A DNA stretch of 64,000 bases from NCBI GenBank assembly GCA_948474755.1, contig CAOLHI010000397.1, forward strand, positions 310,001 through 374,000, read 5' to 3'. Source of the stretch: Ctenosaura bakeri (taxonomy: Eukaryota > Chordata > Lepidosauria > Squamata > Iguanidae). A model generated the notes under the pieces. It had not been told where the DNA came from and ran no database searches. It saw only the letters and a list, made by a program, of their open reading frames with translations. Position numbers and translations under genes: made by a program. Every line of letters begins with the position of its first letter. Positions within the stretch are counted from its first letter, which is position 1. This document shows, in pieces, positions 1-9,784 of the stretch.

Positions 1-366
1 AAAAGAGCCCAGTCAGTGCTGAATACCAAATGAATTCAGCCAGCCCCAGGAGTTCTTTAACACTTACATTTATCTTACTCTATGAGAGCAGAGCTAAACT
101 CAACCCAACACCAGCCACCTATTGCCTTTGACTTTGACACTCTGCCTGTATTCAGAGTGGCCAAGAATATGTATGTAAGCATAAAAAGTTTTAATAATGG
201 ACTGGATATACTCCAGGATAAGATGGTTATATGTGCAGCAAGTAGGATGGGGGAAATAGAGAAATTTAATCTATATCACAGGTGAGTCTTGAGAATATGG
301 ATTTAAGTGTCCCCACCACACACACACACACACACATACATTTTTATTTAAGTCAGTAGAACTAAC
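1..366. other. Unassigned sequence with a (CA)n tract
   Basis: No gene or recognisable element apart from a short (CA)n microsatellite at about 316-336. The small open frames have no family resemblance and no long codon-like structure. Confidence 0.5.
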
Positions 367-812
367 TGTTACCCTGTTCACTGGGGGTCCCGGGAGGGAC
401 ACCTATATGCAGTCTCAATTAACTAAGTTTGGGGAAATTAGCTAGAGCACAAGTTAGCAATGCAAGAGGCAGGGCAATGCAGTGGAATCTTTTAACCAAT
501 GTCTACGGGGTCAGGCCAAGCCAAGGAGCACACCAAGTTTAAGAATAATTGAGATTTTTATTAAATACAGACAAACAGTGTATGCAACACATGCACACAA
601 GTAACTATAGAAAATAAAGGTTGGAGTGGTATAGAGGGATTTTGAGAGGGATTGTTGAATTGGGCGATACGACACCTGTCCTGAAGATTGAGTTCGTTGG
701 TATGGAGTCTCAGTACATGGGACTGAGGGGACAGCTCGCCAAACAAAGAGGCAGCAAGGCTGGATGGAAGTCCGGAGCAATTCGAGGAAGGTCTCGGAAT
801 AACAATAACATA
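367..812 (-). mobile_element. Truncated LTR-like element, copy 1 of 3
   Basis: The block begins TGTTACCCTG and shares most of its length with 18900-19360, including the motifs GGGGTCC, TCTACGGGGTCAGGCCAAG and a reversed poly(A) signal (TTTATTAAA near 556-565). Orientation is inferred from that signal, which reads AATAAA on the minus strand. Compared with the longer copy it lacks the TATA-bearing U3 half, so it is a 3'-part fragment of a retroviral-type LTR. No gag, pol or env sequence adjoins it. Confidence 0.65.
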
Positions 813-1125
813 ACAATTCAGTCCTATGAGCACCAAAGCTGTGGACTTCAAAAGCTTATTTCTATATCAGTGTTTAATTAAATGAGGTAACTCCAGAGAA
901 AAGACAAGTCACTGCAGGGCCATAGCCTACCATCTTGATGCAAATCATATCCATTTGGCTATGGGCAACATGACTTGTGTTATTCTATGATAAAAGTGTG
1001 TAACAAGGTCCAGAATATGTAAGCTTTGCAGTCTATATTATTTAATTATTTATATCCAAAGCAACATCTAAAGTTAGCTTCTGATTTTAAGAAGAGCAAA
1101 GAATACAGTTTTATTGCTGGAACTA
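813..1125. other. Unassigned sequence
   Basis: AT-rich, with a degenerate stretch around 1030-1075 that resembles LINE 3' tails. Nothing else is recognised. Confidence 0.4.
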
Positions 1126-1715
1126 CAATTGGCCCTCCACATTTACGGTTTTGACATTCATGGATTTGATTATTTGCAAGTGTCTCCAACCCCTGCCCCC
1201 CGCAACTAAGGTGCTTCTTTACTAGGTGAACCTTTCTTCTCTGAAGGCCGGCCCCTCCCTAAACTGCAAACCCCAGGATTCCATAGGATGTTGAAAGTGG
1301 AATAATCGCGCTATAAGAGTGTAGTGTGGAAATGGCCTGAGTCTCCGATCAGGCCATGCAGCCCTTTAAAAATCCGCCTCTGGTCCCCCCCCTCCTCCTC
1401 CTCCTCCTCCACCAACATCATCACCACCAACTGCCTTACCAGCTAAAGATGGCTCACATTACCACAAACTCTCTCCTGATGCCTCACATACACACCCAGA
1501 AGAGGAGATGGATGAGAGAGAGGATGTATAGGGCCATCATGCTGACCGCCTCCCTCATTTTCCTTTCTCTGACCTCGTCTGGAGTCCAAGTGCCTGTTCT
1601 CTCAACCATGTCTTGGTCCCCTTCCCACAGATACATGTACACATTTTGATATTTGTTGAATTTTCCACTTTTGTAGGGGTCATGCACCCCTAGCCCTAGT
1701 GAATGTGAAAGACTG
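1126..1715. mobile_element. Tigger/pogo-like non-autonomous DNA transposon, copy 1
   Basis: The left end reads TA then CAATTGGCCCTCCACATTTA, a Tc1/mariner-pogo type terminus with a TA target dinucleotide. The interior matches the better-preserved copy at 35001-35512 (CAACCCCTGCCCC, a CTTTTGTAGG stretch, GTGAATGTG near the right end). The right terminus is decayed (GACTG near 1711-1715). It has no transposase frame. A foldback arm is inserted at 1246-1338. Confidence 0.65.
1246..1338. mobile_element. Foldback element, solo arm
   Basis: Only one arm of the foldback family is present: GGCCGGCCCCTCCC, then CTGCAAACCCCAGG, then GTGTGGAAATGGCC. The partner arm is absent, so this copy cannot form a hairpin. 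It lies inside the Tigger-like element, at a point where the copy at 35001 continues without interruption. Confidence 0.85.
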
Positions 1716-2986
1716 ATTATATAAGTATTTCCTTGGTATCAACTTTTTTCCCCTCTTATAAATCCATTGTCTGTCTTGCTTTTCAGTTGTTTTACAATAA
1801 GTAAACCATTACTTAACACTTTTTCAAATAAAATATTATGTCACCATAGTTATTTTTAAAACTTCTTTCAGAAGTATATGTTAATGATAACACTGCAGGG
1901 GGAGATGAGCATTATGCCTCTAATTACAGTCTCATATGGAGTGAGTCAAGTATTTAGCAAGGCATGTGAGTTGCATCCTATTACATAATAATTGCCAAGA
2001 TTTACCACAGTATACTAACCACTAAAATGCTCAGAAGATGATGATAAGAAATTACCCTGAATTACCCGGAAGTATTTCACCTAATCTCATATTCCTCACA
2101 GCCACAGTTATTTTGTGGAATGCTCTTCCACCATACATGTAAATGACTGAGACATAAGCACTGACTTAACATTACTGTGGTATTGTATTGTAATAGAACT
2201 TGGAAACATTATTGGGCTGAATTTTTGTGTATGTGGGTGGTGTTTGCTTGTTTTTTTTGGGGGGGGGAGTATTACAATTACCAAAGCTGTGGTGGTGGGG
2301 AGAATCGTACTGCAAAACTCAAGATAACTTTTGGTAAGCATCTATGAACTGACTTGCTGTGATCAATTCAATAGGCCTTTTAGTGCATGAAAGCAGGAGG
2401 GAAGGAACTGGGGCAGGTCATCCTGTTCCCACCTTTGTGTTAATATCCTTAGTTACTGTTCTTAGAAAGCTACAGGATGCTGTTGTCTAAAAGCAGAGAG
2501 CCTACAAGTCTCATTAAGCCGCTCTTCGGTACAATGATGTCACTGGTTATTGGGTTCCAAATATGAATCTGTGAAACTCATAGTATTCAGTATTCTGAAA
2601 TCTAATGCCCAGTAAGTTATTTGTAACAGGTAGTGCTGGATTTGTGAACAAGCTAAGCAACAATTTAGGGCCTCAAATGTTCAGTTGCTTTAGATGGATG
2701 ATAGATAGAGAGGCAGGCAGGCAGGCAGTTGAGTACCCCCCATACATTTCAAGTTTTACATATCATATTTTTTTGATGATGCTCTGGGGGCTTGTAAATA
2801 TATATTAGAACAGGCAACTATAGTGGGTTTAAGTTCCAATTTTCTGCCCTGGAACCTTCCAGGAGCTGCATCAACTGTTAAAAATGTCACTCTTGTGTTT
2901 GAAAACAATAAGAGGGCACAAAACAACATTCAGAGGCTATATACTTCACCCATTCTAGTTTAAGTGCTGGTGCTCATACAGTAATA
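1716..2986. other. Unassigned non-coding sequence
   Basis: Contains an impure T/G homopolymer block near 2249-2269 and a short (GGCA)n run near 2711-2727. No exon-like frame, RNA gene or known repeat is recognised. Confidence 0.45.
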
Positions 2987-3490
2987 AAAGCTAGATAGTG
3001 CTGGTGATGACCTTTAAAATCGTACATGGCTTAGGTCCAGGTTATTTGAAGGAAAGTTTCTCCCTCACGAACCAGCCTGGGTTCGAGATCTGCTGGAGAG
3101 GCCCTTCTCTTTGTCCCACTAACTTCACAGGTGCATCTGGTGGGAATATGGCAGAGGGCCTTCTCAGTGGCTGCTCAGAGGCTCTGGAATTCCCTTCCCA
3201 GAGAAGTCAGATTGACACCCTCCCTACTTTCTCTTCACAGTCAAGCAAAGACATTTTTATTCCGACAGCCATTCGATGTGTGATTATGGCCTATCTGACA
3301 AAAGGTGCTGGTGTTGTTAAATGTATGAAATTTATGAGTGTCTGAGTTTCAATTATGTATTTTAACTTTGTTTTGATTCTTATTTGATTGTTTTATTTAT
3401 GTTTTTACTTTTCTATTGTGTGCTTTTTAACTATTTTTTAAAGTTATTGTAAGCTGCTTTGAATCCTTACCAACTAAAAAGGAGATATAA
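2987..3490 (+). pseudogene. L2/CR1-clade LINE 3' end (reverse transcriptase C-terminus and tail)
   Basis: Conceptual translation from 2998 keeps the shape of the RT C-terminal region seen in L2/CR1-type LINEs: FKIVHGLGPGYL, then RGPSLCPTNF, then a broken W-SLP-like segment and a KDIFIPTA stretch. An A/T-rich 3' UTR ends in a GAT microsatellite, the usual tail for this class. It is 5'-truncated and frameshifted, and lacks the RT catalytic core. Confidence 0.75.
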
Positions 3491-3495
3491 GTAAA

Positions 3496-3519
3496 GATGA
3501 TGATGATGATGATGATGAT

Positions 3520-3557
<38 letters not shown>

Positions 3558-3558
3558 G
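3496..3558. repeat. Strand-switching trinucleotide microsatellite, (GAT)n then (ATC)n
   Basis: Eight or so GAT units run directly into more than ten ATC units, meeting at a GATATC centre. Because ATC is the reverse complement of GAT, the array is a perfect inverted repeat able to fold on itself. It forms the tail of the preceding LINE fragment. Confidence 0.9.
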
Positions 3559-4293
3559 GTTTCAGTATGTTTTCATTTGGCCCTGAAAAATATTTCTAAG
3601 CAAACCAGCCTGACCAAGCTAGTGGTTTGTAGACAGAAGTGCAAAAGTGCTTTAATTTTAATCCCTTTCCTTTCCAAAAAATATCTGCTGTTTGCTTGAA
3701 CCTACATAATGAGAGTGCCCAACCAAGCAGTGATGCATTTCTTTTGGGGAGTCTGGCTGGGCCAGTGCTCATAGTCTTTATGAGTATAGTTGCTTGCTTC
3801 TATTTAGACATAGAATCCTCTGGGGTTTTTTTTTCTTCCTGGAGATCTTTGTGCTGCAGGGAAAGTTGTATCTAGAAATGACTCTATCTCACACAGTATG
3901 GCACATATCTATGGCACCATCAGCATAGCACCAACATTGGGAACCAAGGAAAAACTTTTAAGAACAATTAAACATTGTTTGAATGCTCATAATTACTAAG
4001 TCAATTCCAATTCAAGCCAATATAAAATCACTTTATTATTAGTCAAGCATTCCTATGCAGCCAACTATGTAAATTGATAGGCTTTGTATAAAGGGGATGG
4101 TTACCCCATTACACTTGTATCTGACATCACTATTTCACAACTGATCATTTCTTGGATAGGATTTCAAAATGCTCCTTCCCAGTGGATAGCCAGAATGCTG
4201 CACTATGAAATAAGGAGAGATCGCTGTTATCAGTTACAAAAAATGAGATCTTACAGCGATTTTTAAATTTTCATAATTTATACAAAATTTTGG
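3559..4293. other. Unassigned sequence
   Basis: No gene or repeat family recognised. Several short T runs. Confidence 0.4.
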
Positions 4294-4301
4294 CTAGGTT
4301 G

Positions 4302-5084
4302 TAGTGATGTAGACTCAAGTTGATTGACTCCAACTTAAGTCATGTCAGTGACTCGACTCAGCAATAAATGATACACTGACTCGACTTGAGACTTGTATAT
4401 TTTTACTTGCTGCCCTTGGTTCAGTAACATAATGTATTCATCCAGAACCTTACTACTTTGAACAATGCTTCTATTTTTTTTTTTTTTTTTGGCCTACTGG
4501 TCACATGACAATCTGTCTCAAGCCCAAAGTTTGGGTGCATTTCTCAAAGGGGAACAGCAAATGGGTTAGGCAATGGGCTTGAGGTCTGTTTAGCAGCACA
4601 AGCTGCTGCATATTGGAAAAACCTTATAAAACTTTTCCTAAGAGCAGAAGGCAAGATTCTCCCACAGAGGGCAGGGTGCTTTTTTCAGAGGGGAACAGCA
4701 AATGTGTTAGGTAACGGGCTTGAGGAGGAAGGATCTTTCTTTCTAAAGCTTTTGAAGCTTCAGTAATGGAGAGTAAGAAGGATCCTATACCCCACTTCCA
4801 AAAAATCCTCTATCTTCTGAAATGGGAAGTTAGAAAGATCTTATTCCCCACATCTGAAGCTGCAGATGGTAAAATCACAAATGTGGAGGGCCGACTTTAC
4901 TTAAATTGTTAGAACAGACTTTATTCAACTCTGTCCAAAAATTCTGGAATATAGGTTGGGGTATAAAGTTGGCTCCCAAACTTAAGACTTGACTTGAAAG
5001 TATCTTTAAGAAGTTGAGACTTGGCTTGAGAAGGTAGAGACTTGAGACTTGACATGACACTTAAAAGACTTAAATATATTACTG
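4302..5084. mobile_element. hAT-type non-autonomous transposon with 8-bp target duplication
   Basis: Both sides carry the same 8 bp, CTAGGTTG (4294-4301 and 5085-5092), the duplication size typical of hAT elements. The termini are TAGTGATGTA on the left and the reverse complement of CAGTAATATA on the right. Subterminal regions are packed with GACTCGACT/GACTTGAG repeats in inverted arrangement (about 4310-4400 and 4985-5060), as is common for transposase-binding subterminal repeats. At 783 bp without a transposase frame it must have been mobilised in trans. Confidence 0.8.
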
Positions 5085-5092
5085 CTAGGTTG

Positions 5093-6448
5093 CAACATTA
5101 AGTTGCAGAAATACAGGTTTTGTCACATGGAATTTAGATTTGTCTGCTTGCTTGGTTTGAGACACACGGACTACCCATACTCCAGCCCAGGAACTATGAC
5201 TGCAATCCTAAACTGGAATCCTCTTGCTGTCCTGTGCAAGAAGTTGTCATGTCTCCACTATCTTCCTCCACTTCACAATTCTTTGACCCTCTTCTTCCCA
5301 AACCTACTAGCCTCTTCACACTTGCCTTTTTCTTCTGCCAATTCATGTTGTCTTTGTTGCTTCTATACTTCCTTAGCCTTAACTCATCTTTATTTGGCTT
5401 GAGCATACATAAGTTATATAGGCCCAGACTAAACAACCTCCAGAAGGCCATTTCAAGATCCTCTGGACCCTACATGGTCAGCACCCCCACCATTTTGTCA
5501 GTAACAGGAGGGACTTTGGAACATTTTTTTTAGTGTTTCAGGCCTTTTAGTAGTGCTGGATACTTACCATATTCTGTAGCAACAGTGCATATGTGAAAAT
5601 AATAAGAGTAAGTGTGTGGGTGCTGACCTACCATAGCACCATGACTGTGAAAACTTGGCACCTCATACTTCATACCAGACAACCATGAGGGTTTGTATCT
5701 CATGGCTATTTTGTTTTTTGGAATAATATTGATTCAGTTAAGTTTTAAAAAAATGTAATCTGGATTACCACCTTGGATCTGTCACTAGATGGCAAACACC
5801 AGCCTCCTCAGAAGTAAGAGTTCCTCAAGAGTAGGGAATTCCTCAAGCCTTGAAATTTTATCCATTGCCAGCAGAGAACCAGATTATCGGTATTTAAACT
5901 GGGCTTTAAAAAACCAACCAATCAACTAAACAACTTTCTGACCACTAATGGCAAAGCATAGGTCTGTTTTGTATCCCAGCTGTTTGGTGAACCTTGTCTG
6001 TTATTGATTCCTTGTGTACCACACACACACACACACACCCTGTGGCCACAGTGGCTAGTGGATTTTGGGAGATGTATAATTTCTTTCCCAAAATTCTAGT
6101 GTGGTTGTCTGCATTTGCAGAATCAGAATATACTAACAGAAAGGTGAGAGTAGGAAGGAGAAACTTCTGCCCCATTCTACTTTTCTGTCTGACCCATTTC
6201 CACATGGTCCAGGAGGCTAGGGCACCAACTCCAGCTACAAAGGCTGCATTTGCTGCTGCTGTTGCCAGACTCACTCAGAACCTGAAAGTGGACGTTTCTT
6301 CAGCAGACATGCAAGATGCAATATTTAAGATAAAATGGAGTTTTGCTGCTATTTTGGGCATTTTTATAAAAATAAATCTTAACATATATTATTATCTTAT
6401 ATGTGTGCTTGTGTGTACATGCATATATGCTCATGCATGTTGCTAGAA
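5093..6448. other. Unassigned sequence with a (CA)n tract
   Basis: A (CA)n microsatellite lies near 6019-6039. The frame across 5994-6446 is carried partly by that microsatellite and has no recognisable domain. Nothing else is identified. Confidence 0.4.
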
Positions 6449-6650
6449 CCAGCATCGTATAGTGTTTGAGTGTTGGATGAGAGTTCTGGGATCGGAATCA
6501 GCTCAGCCATGGAATCCCTCTGGGCAAATCAGAGAAAGGCAATGGCAAACCTTCCCTGAACAAATATTGTCAAGAAAACACTGTGCTAAGTTCACCTTAG
6601 AGTAGCTATAAGTCAAAACCACCTTGAAGGTATACAATAAAAACAAATAT
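6449..6650 (+). mobile_element. tRNA-derived SINE with BovB-like tail
   Basis: The degenerate head (TAGTGTTTGAGTGTTGGA) corresponds to the A-box region of the squamate tRNA-SINE seen better at 27367. A middle block follows (GGCAATGGCAAACC), then the tail AGCTATAAGTCAAAA with CTTGAAGG. The tail resembles the BovB LINE 3' end, implying mobilisation by BovB machinery. Old and mutated. Confidence 0.75.
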
Positions 6651-7860
6651 TTTTACTAGATTTTTATTATCTAACTAGTTAAAATTTTGATTTGAAATTG
6701 TTAAAGTATTTGAAATGTTTATCAGCTGACTTTCTGATGTTACTAATGTTACTACAAATTGCTTTTAGCAGTTCTACCATGGAAAACCAGCAAGCAAATA
6801 ATGATTTTGAACTTAGCCAGATGGTTGACATGCCTCAAATAAGATCCCAAGGTTTTTTGAATCCTCATATCTGGAAACCAATAATTGTTGGGGACTTGCA
6901 ACTCCTGCAGCTCTTAAAGTCACAAATGGCTTTCATTTTTCCTTCCTTCCTTGTGTCTCAAACACACAAAGAAAGGTGTGCTCTTCCTCTTGACACCTCC
7001 TTTGGCCTTTTTATATTTCAGATTTAACCTTTAGGTCGAAAAGTACTAGAGGAGCATGTGCTATTGACAAAGCCTGAGGGAAGAATGTGTTTTATTGAGC
7101 TATGAGAAGTGTGGAAATCACATGATCCACCTATTAAAACAAAGCTGTGTGACTGATGAAAATATGTGTGAGCATGAAAGACTAACCTCTGTACAGCCCA
7201 ATTGGAACACACTTATTTGTAAGTCTTGCTGGTTTATTCCTCGCAAGTGTCCTGTGGAAATCACTTTCCCCACTTTCCAAAGTATGCTAGTGCTACATCC
7301 ACAGTTCATTAGTGCCAAAATACTAGGCTGATAAATCATCAAAATTCTGGGGATACTTTTTGGAAGTAAATACTGACTTCAGCAGGATCTCCTTTGCACA
7401 GGGAGAATCTGAATTCTTCCCCATTCAGTGGTAAATCAGTTTGTATCCCTCCTCTTCTGTGCCCGCTGAATTTCTCTTCTGGATTAAGGGGTTTCTCTTC
7501 ACCTTTGATAGATACAGGGGCAAATACTGGATGCCACTGCACGTCAATCCTGAACAACACTGATGGCAACAAAGAGTGGTACAAACATGAGGCTAGGCTT
7601 GATTACTCCAGTAAATCCCAGGTCTGCATAGGAGAAAGAAAGAAAATTATTAGAATTTATATGCCAGTGAGCTCAAAGAAGTTTACTTGAGTGAAAGGGG
7701 CGGGGAAAAGGTAGGATATAAATAATGATTCACATCTCTCTTCTGTACTTCATCCTCACAATAACCTTGTAAAGCAGGACAGGATGAGAAAGAATTTCTG
7801 ACCAAAAGTCACTTCTGGATTCCACACTTGAACGGGATTTCCCAGCTCCCCGCGCAGTGC
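6651..7860. other. Unassigned sequence with a degenerate repeat near 7730-7800
   Basis: The stretch CATCCTCACAATAACCTTGTAAAG resembles a widespread reptile repeat also seen near 23550-23610. The remainder shows no recognisable gene or family. Confidence 0.4.
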
Positions 7861-8641
7861 TCCAACCACTACTCCTGACTCTCTCTCTTCGTCTTAACCC
7901 CTCCGCCCTGCAGCGAATAACGAGCTGCGTTCGCTGTCGTGAGCTCTTCTCAGCCTGGAGGCGTCTGGCTGTCAGGCCCTCAACCCAAAACGGCTGCCGG
8001 TGAGCCTGCGCTCAGAGCCCTCCGGCCGTCCCCTGTTGCCCCAGACGGAGCTCTCTCTTCGGCCTGAGCCAGTCGGCCACCGAGGGGCCCAGAGAGCTCG
8101 AGCTCGTCCCCGGGGGCCGCCCCGTTTCCCGCACGCGCCGTAGCTCCGTCCTCCCCGGGCCGGCCTCTCCAAAAGCGCAACGCGAAGCACGCCGCCTCCG
8201 CCCGCCCACCGCCTTTTTTAGCCAAAGTCCTCTCTTTTCGACTATGCGCGGGACTCCCCCCCCATGACTTCCACAGTCACTGAGGAGCAGCACGTAACGT
8301 CGAAGAAAGAGGAGCGGCGGGAACGTCCTTACTCTGGGTTTCGCGCCTCCTCCTCTGTAAGCGGAGGCGAAAAGAGGCGAGCGCCAGTGCGCTCCACAAG
8401 TCCGCTCTCGCTGGACGGCTTTCGGGCCGCCGCAGCAGGCAGCGCACAGGCGCGGCTTCGGAGGCGTTTCTGAAACCGAACGCAGCCGGTGCAGGATTTC
8501 AGGGTCATTATAGGGATTCCCAGCAGGAACCGTCCCTTCGGCCCAGAGCCCGCTCAAGCCCCGCTCCACTTTCCGTCGGGGTGCTGGAGGTCCGGCGTGC
8601 GCGCGCGGTCTTGCTGCTCGGCACGCGCCCTTGCGCTTCCC
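7861..8641. promoter_or_regulatory. CpG-rich block upstream of ATOH1
   Basis: High G+C with many CpGs, sharply different from the AT-rich DNA to its left, about 1.2-1.9 kb upstream of the ATOH1 start. Open frames occur on both strands, as expected from composition, but none resembles a known protein. CpG islands extending around developmental regulators are common, so an extended ATOH1 regulatory island is the best guess. An independent promoter cannot be excluded. Confidence 0.5.
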
Positions 8642-8821
8642 TTTTCCCTCCGCACTAGCCGGTTATAGCGCGATGATTCCACTTTCAACATCCTCTGGAA
8701 TCCTGGGGTTTGCAGTTTCGGGAGGGGCCAGCCGGCCCCTCCCGAAACTGCAAACCCCAGGATTCCAGAGGAAGTTGAAAGTGGAATCCTCGCGCTATAA
8801 CCGGCTAGTGCGGAAATGGCC
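8642..8821. mobile_element. Foldback element, palindromic form
   Basis: The two arms (CCGCACTAGCCGG and its complement CCGGCTAGTGCGG outermost) meet at GGGGCCAGCCGGCCCC near 8724-8739. They differ at about two internal positions plus a degraded left end. The AGCCGG variant occurs in both arms here and not in most other copies. It lies about 960 bp upstream of the ATOH1 start. Confidence 0.92.
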
Positions 8822-8969
8822 CCTGGGTTTGGCACATTTTTACCACGCGAGGCAACAAAACTGCAAACCCCAGGATTCCAGAGGATGTTGAAAATGGAAT
8901 CATCGCGCTATAACTGGCTAGTGCGGAAATGGCCCTGGCTTTGGCACATTTTTACCACGCGAGGCAACA
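8745..8969 (+). repeat. 112-bp tandem duplication of a foldback arm plus its 3' flank
   Basis: The right arm of the 8642 copy and about 35 bp of flank (TTTGGCACATTTTTACCACG and GAGGCAACAA) are repeated at an offset of 112 bp. The second unit begins near 8857. The units differ at several positions. At two of these (GATGTTG, CATCGCG) the second unit keeps the state found in the left arm. Confidence 0.9.
8857..8934. mobile_element. Foldback element, extra arm within the tandem duplication
   Basis: A single right arm, from CTGCAAACCCCAGG to GTGCGGAAATGGCC, created by the tandem duplication and not by independent insertion. Confidence 0.88.
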
Positions 8970-9239
8970 ATACGCAGATATACATGTTACACCCTGTCTG
9001 GACCTTCTCTTTAAAAAAAAAAAATCTCCCTCGGTTAGAGTATAAATAACAGTCATTAATAATGCTAGAGTAACGGCTCAAGTCTTTCTCAGAGACACCC
9101 CTGTGTTCTATCCTTTTTCTAAATGGAAACCTTTTCTGTCAGTTTGTCGCCTTCTCCTCCTCCTCCCCCCTCCCCCCCTCAGCTCCGGTGAGGGCCAAGA
9201 AAAAGAAAGAAAGGAAGAAAAGCCCAAACAAACGCCCAA
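8970..9239 (+). other. ATOH1 upstream flank
   Basis: An A-run near 9014-9026, a TATAAATAAC stretch with nearby TAAT cores (about 9040-9062), and a C-rich run near 9160-9180. No coding feature. Regulatory content is plausible from position only. Confidence 0.35.
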
Positions 9240-9465
9240 CCTTCGGTCTTCTGCTCCATTGGCTGCCCGCACGCGACAAGCCCCGCAAGGCTCCAATGGC
9301 TGAGCCGACACGCGACTGGCGCGAGGAGGGCGGGAGGTGGAGGGTGGGGCGCGGAGTCGGGGTGTGCGCGTGGAAAGGCGGAGGTGGAGCGGGTGGGGGA
9401 CCCCGGCGCGTGCCGCTTTTTAAAGGGGGCGCAGCGCCCTCCGCAACCGGAGAAGCCTGGTAGCA
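9240..9465 (+). promoter_or_regulatory. ATOH1: Probable ATOH1 core promoter
   Basis: Two CCAAT motifs in opposite orientation, ATTGG at 9258-9262 and CCAAT at 9293-9297, precede a GC-rich stretch. A TATA-like TTTTTAAAGG lies at 9417-9426. That order puts transcription start near 9445-9455, about 330-340 nt before the ATG at 9785. Assignment rests on motif order and position; no transcript evidence is available here. Confidence 0.5.
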
Positions 9466-9784
9466 AACGGACTGTGGTGCCTAGATGACTGGATAGCTAC
9501 AGGTGGACGTAGACACCCGCCTTTCCTTCGTAGTTTCGGCTTTTTCCCTGGCCTTTTCTCCCCTTTTATTTATTAATAATTCTTCATTATTATTTTTTTT
9601 TGCCTGAGCCCGCGTGTGGAAGAAAAAGCGCCTGGGCCCCTGCCGTCGGACGGGGGCTGGAGGGCGAGGGGCGCCTCGAGCAGCAACCCCACAGCCTGCG
9701 GCGCTCCTCCTGCCACCCCGTCGCTGAGGCCTCTCCCGCCTTTTTGGCCCCCCTCGACGGACACGCACGTCCTTCGCGGCTACC

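Noticed and set aside
8012..8569. 185-codon minus-strand frame in the upstream CpG block
   Set aside because: Arg/Gly/Ala-rich low-complexity sequence typical of CpG islands, with no domain.
9616..9784. A longer ATOH1 N-terminus beginning at 9616 in the bHLH frame
   Set aside because: The codon at 9616 is GTG, not ATG, and the upstream residues do not resemble ATOH1. The ATG at 9785 has a better context and a family-like MS-L start.
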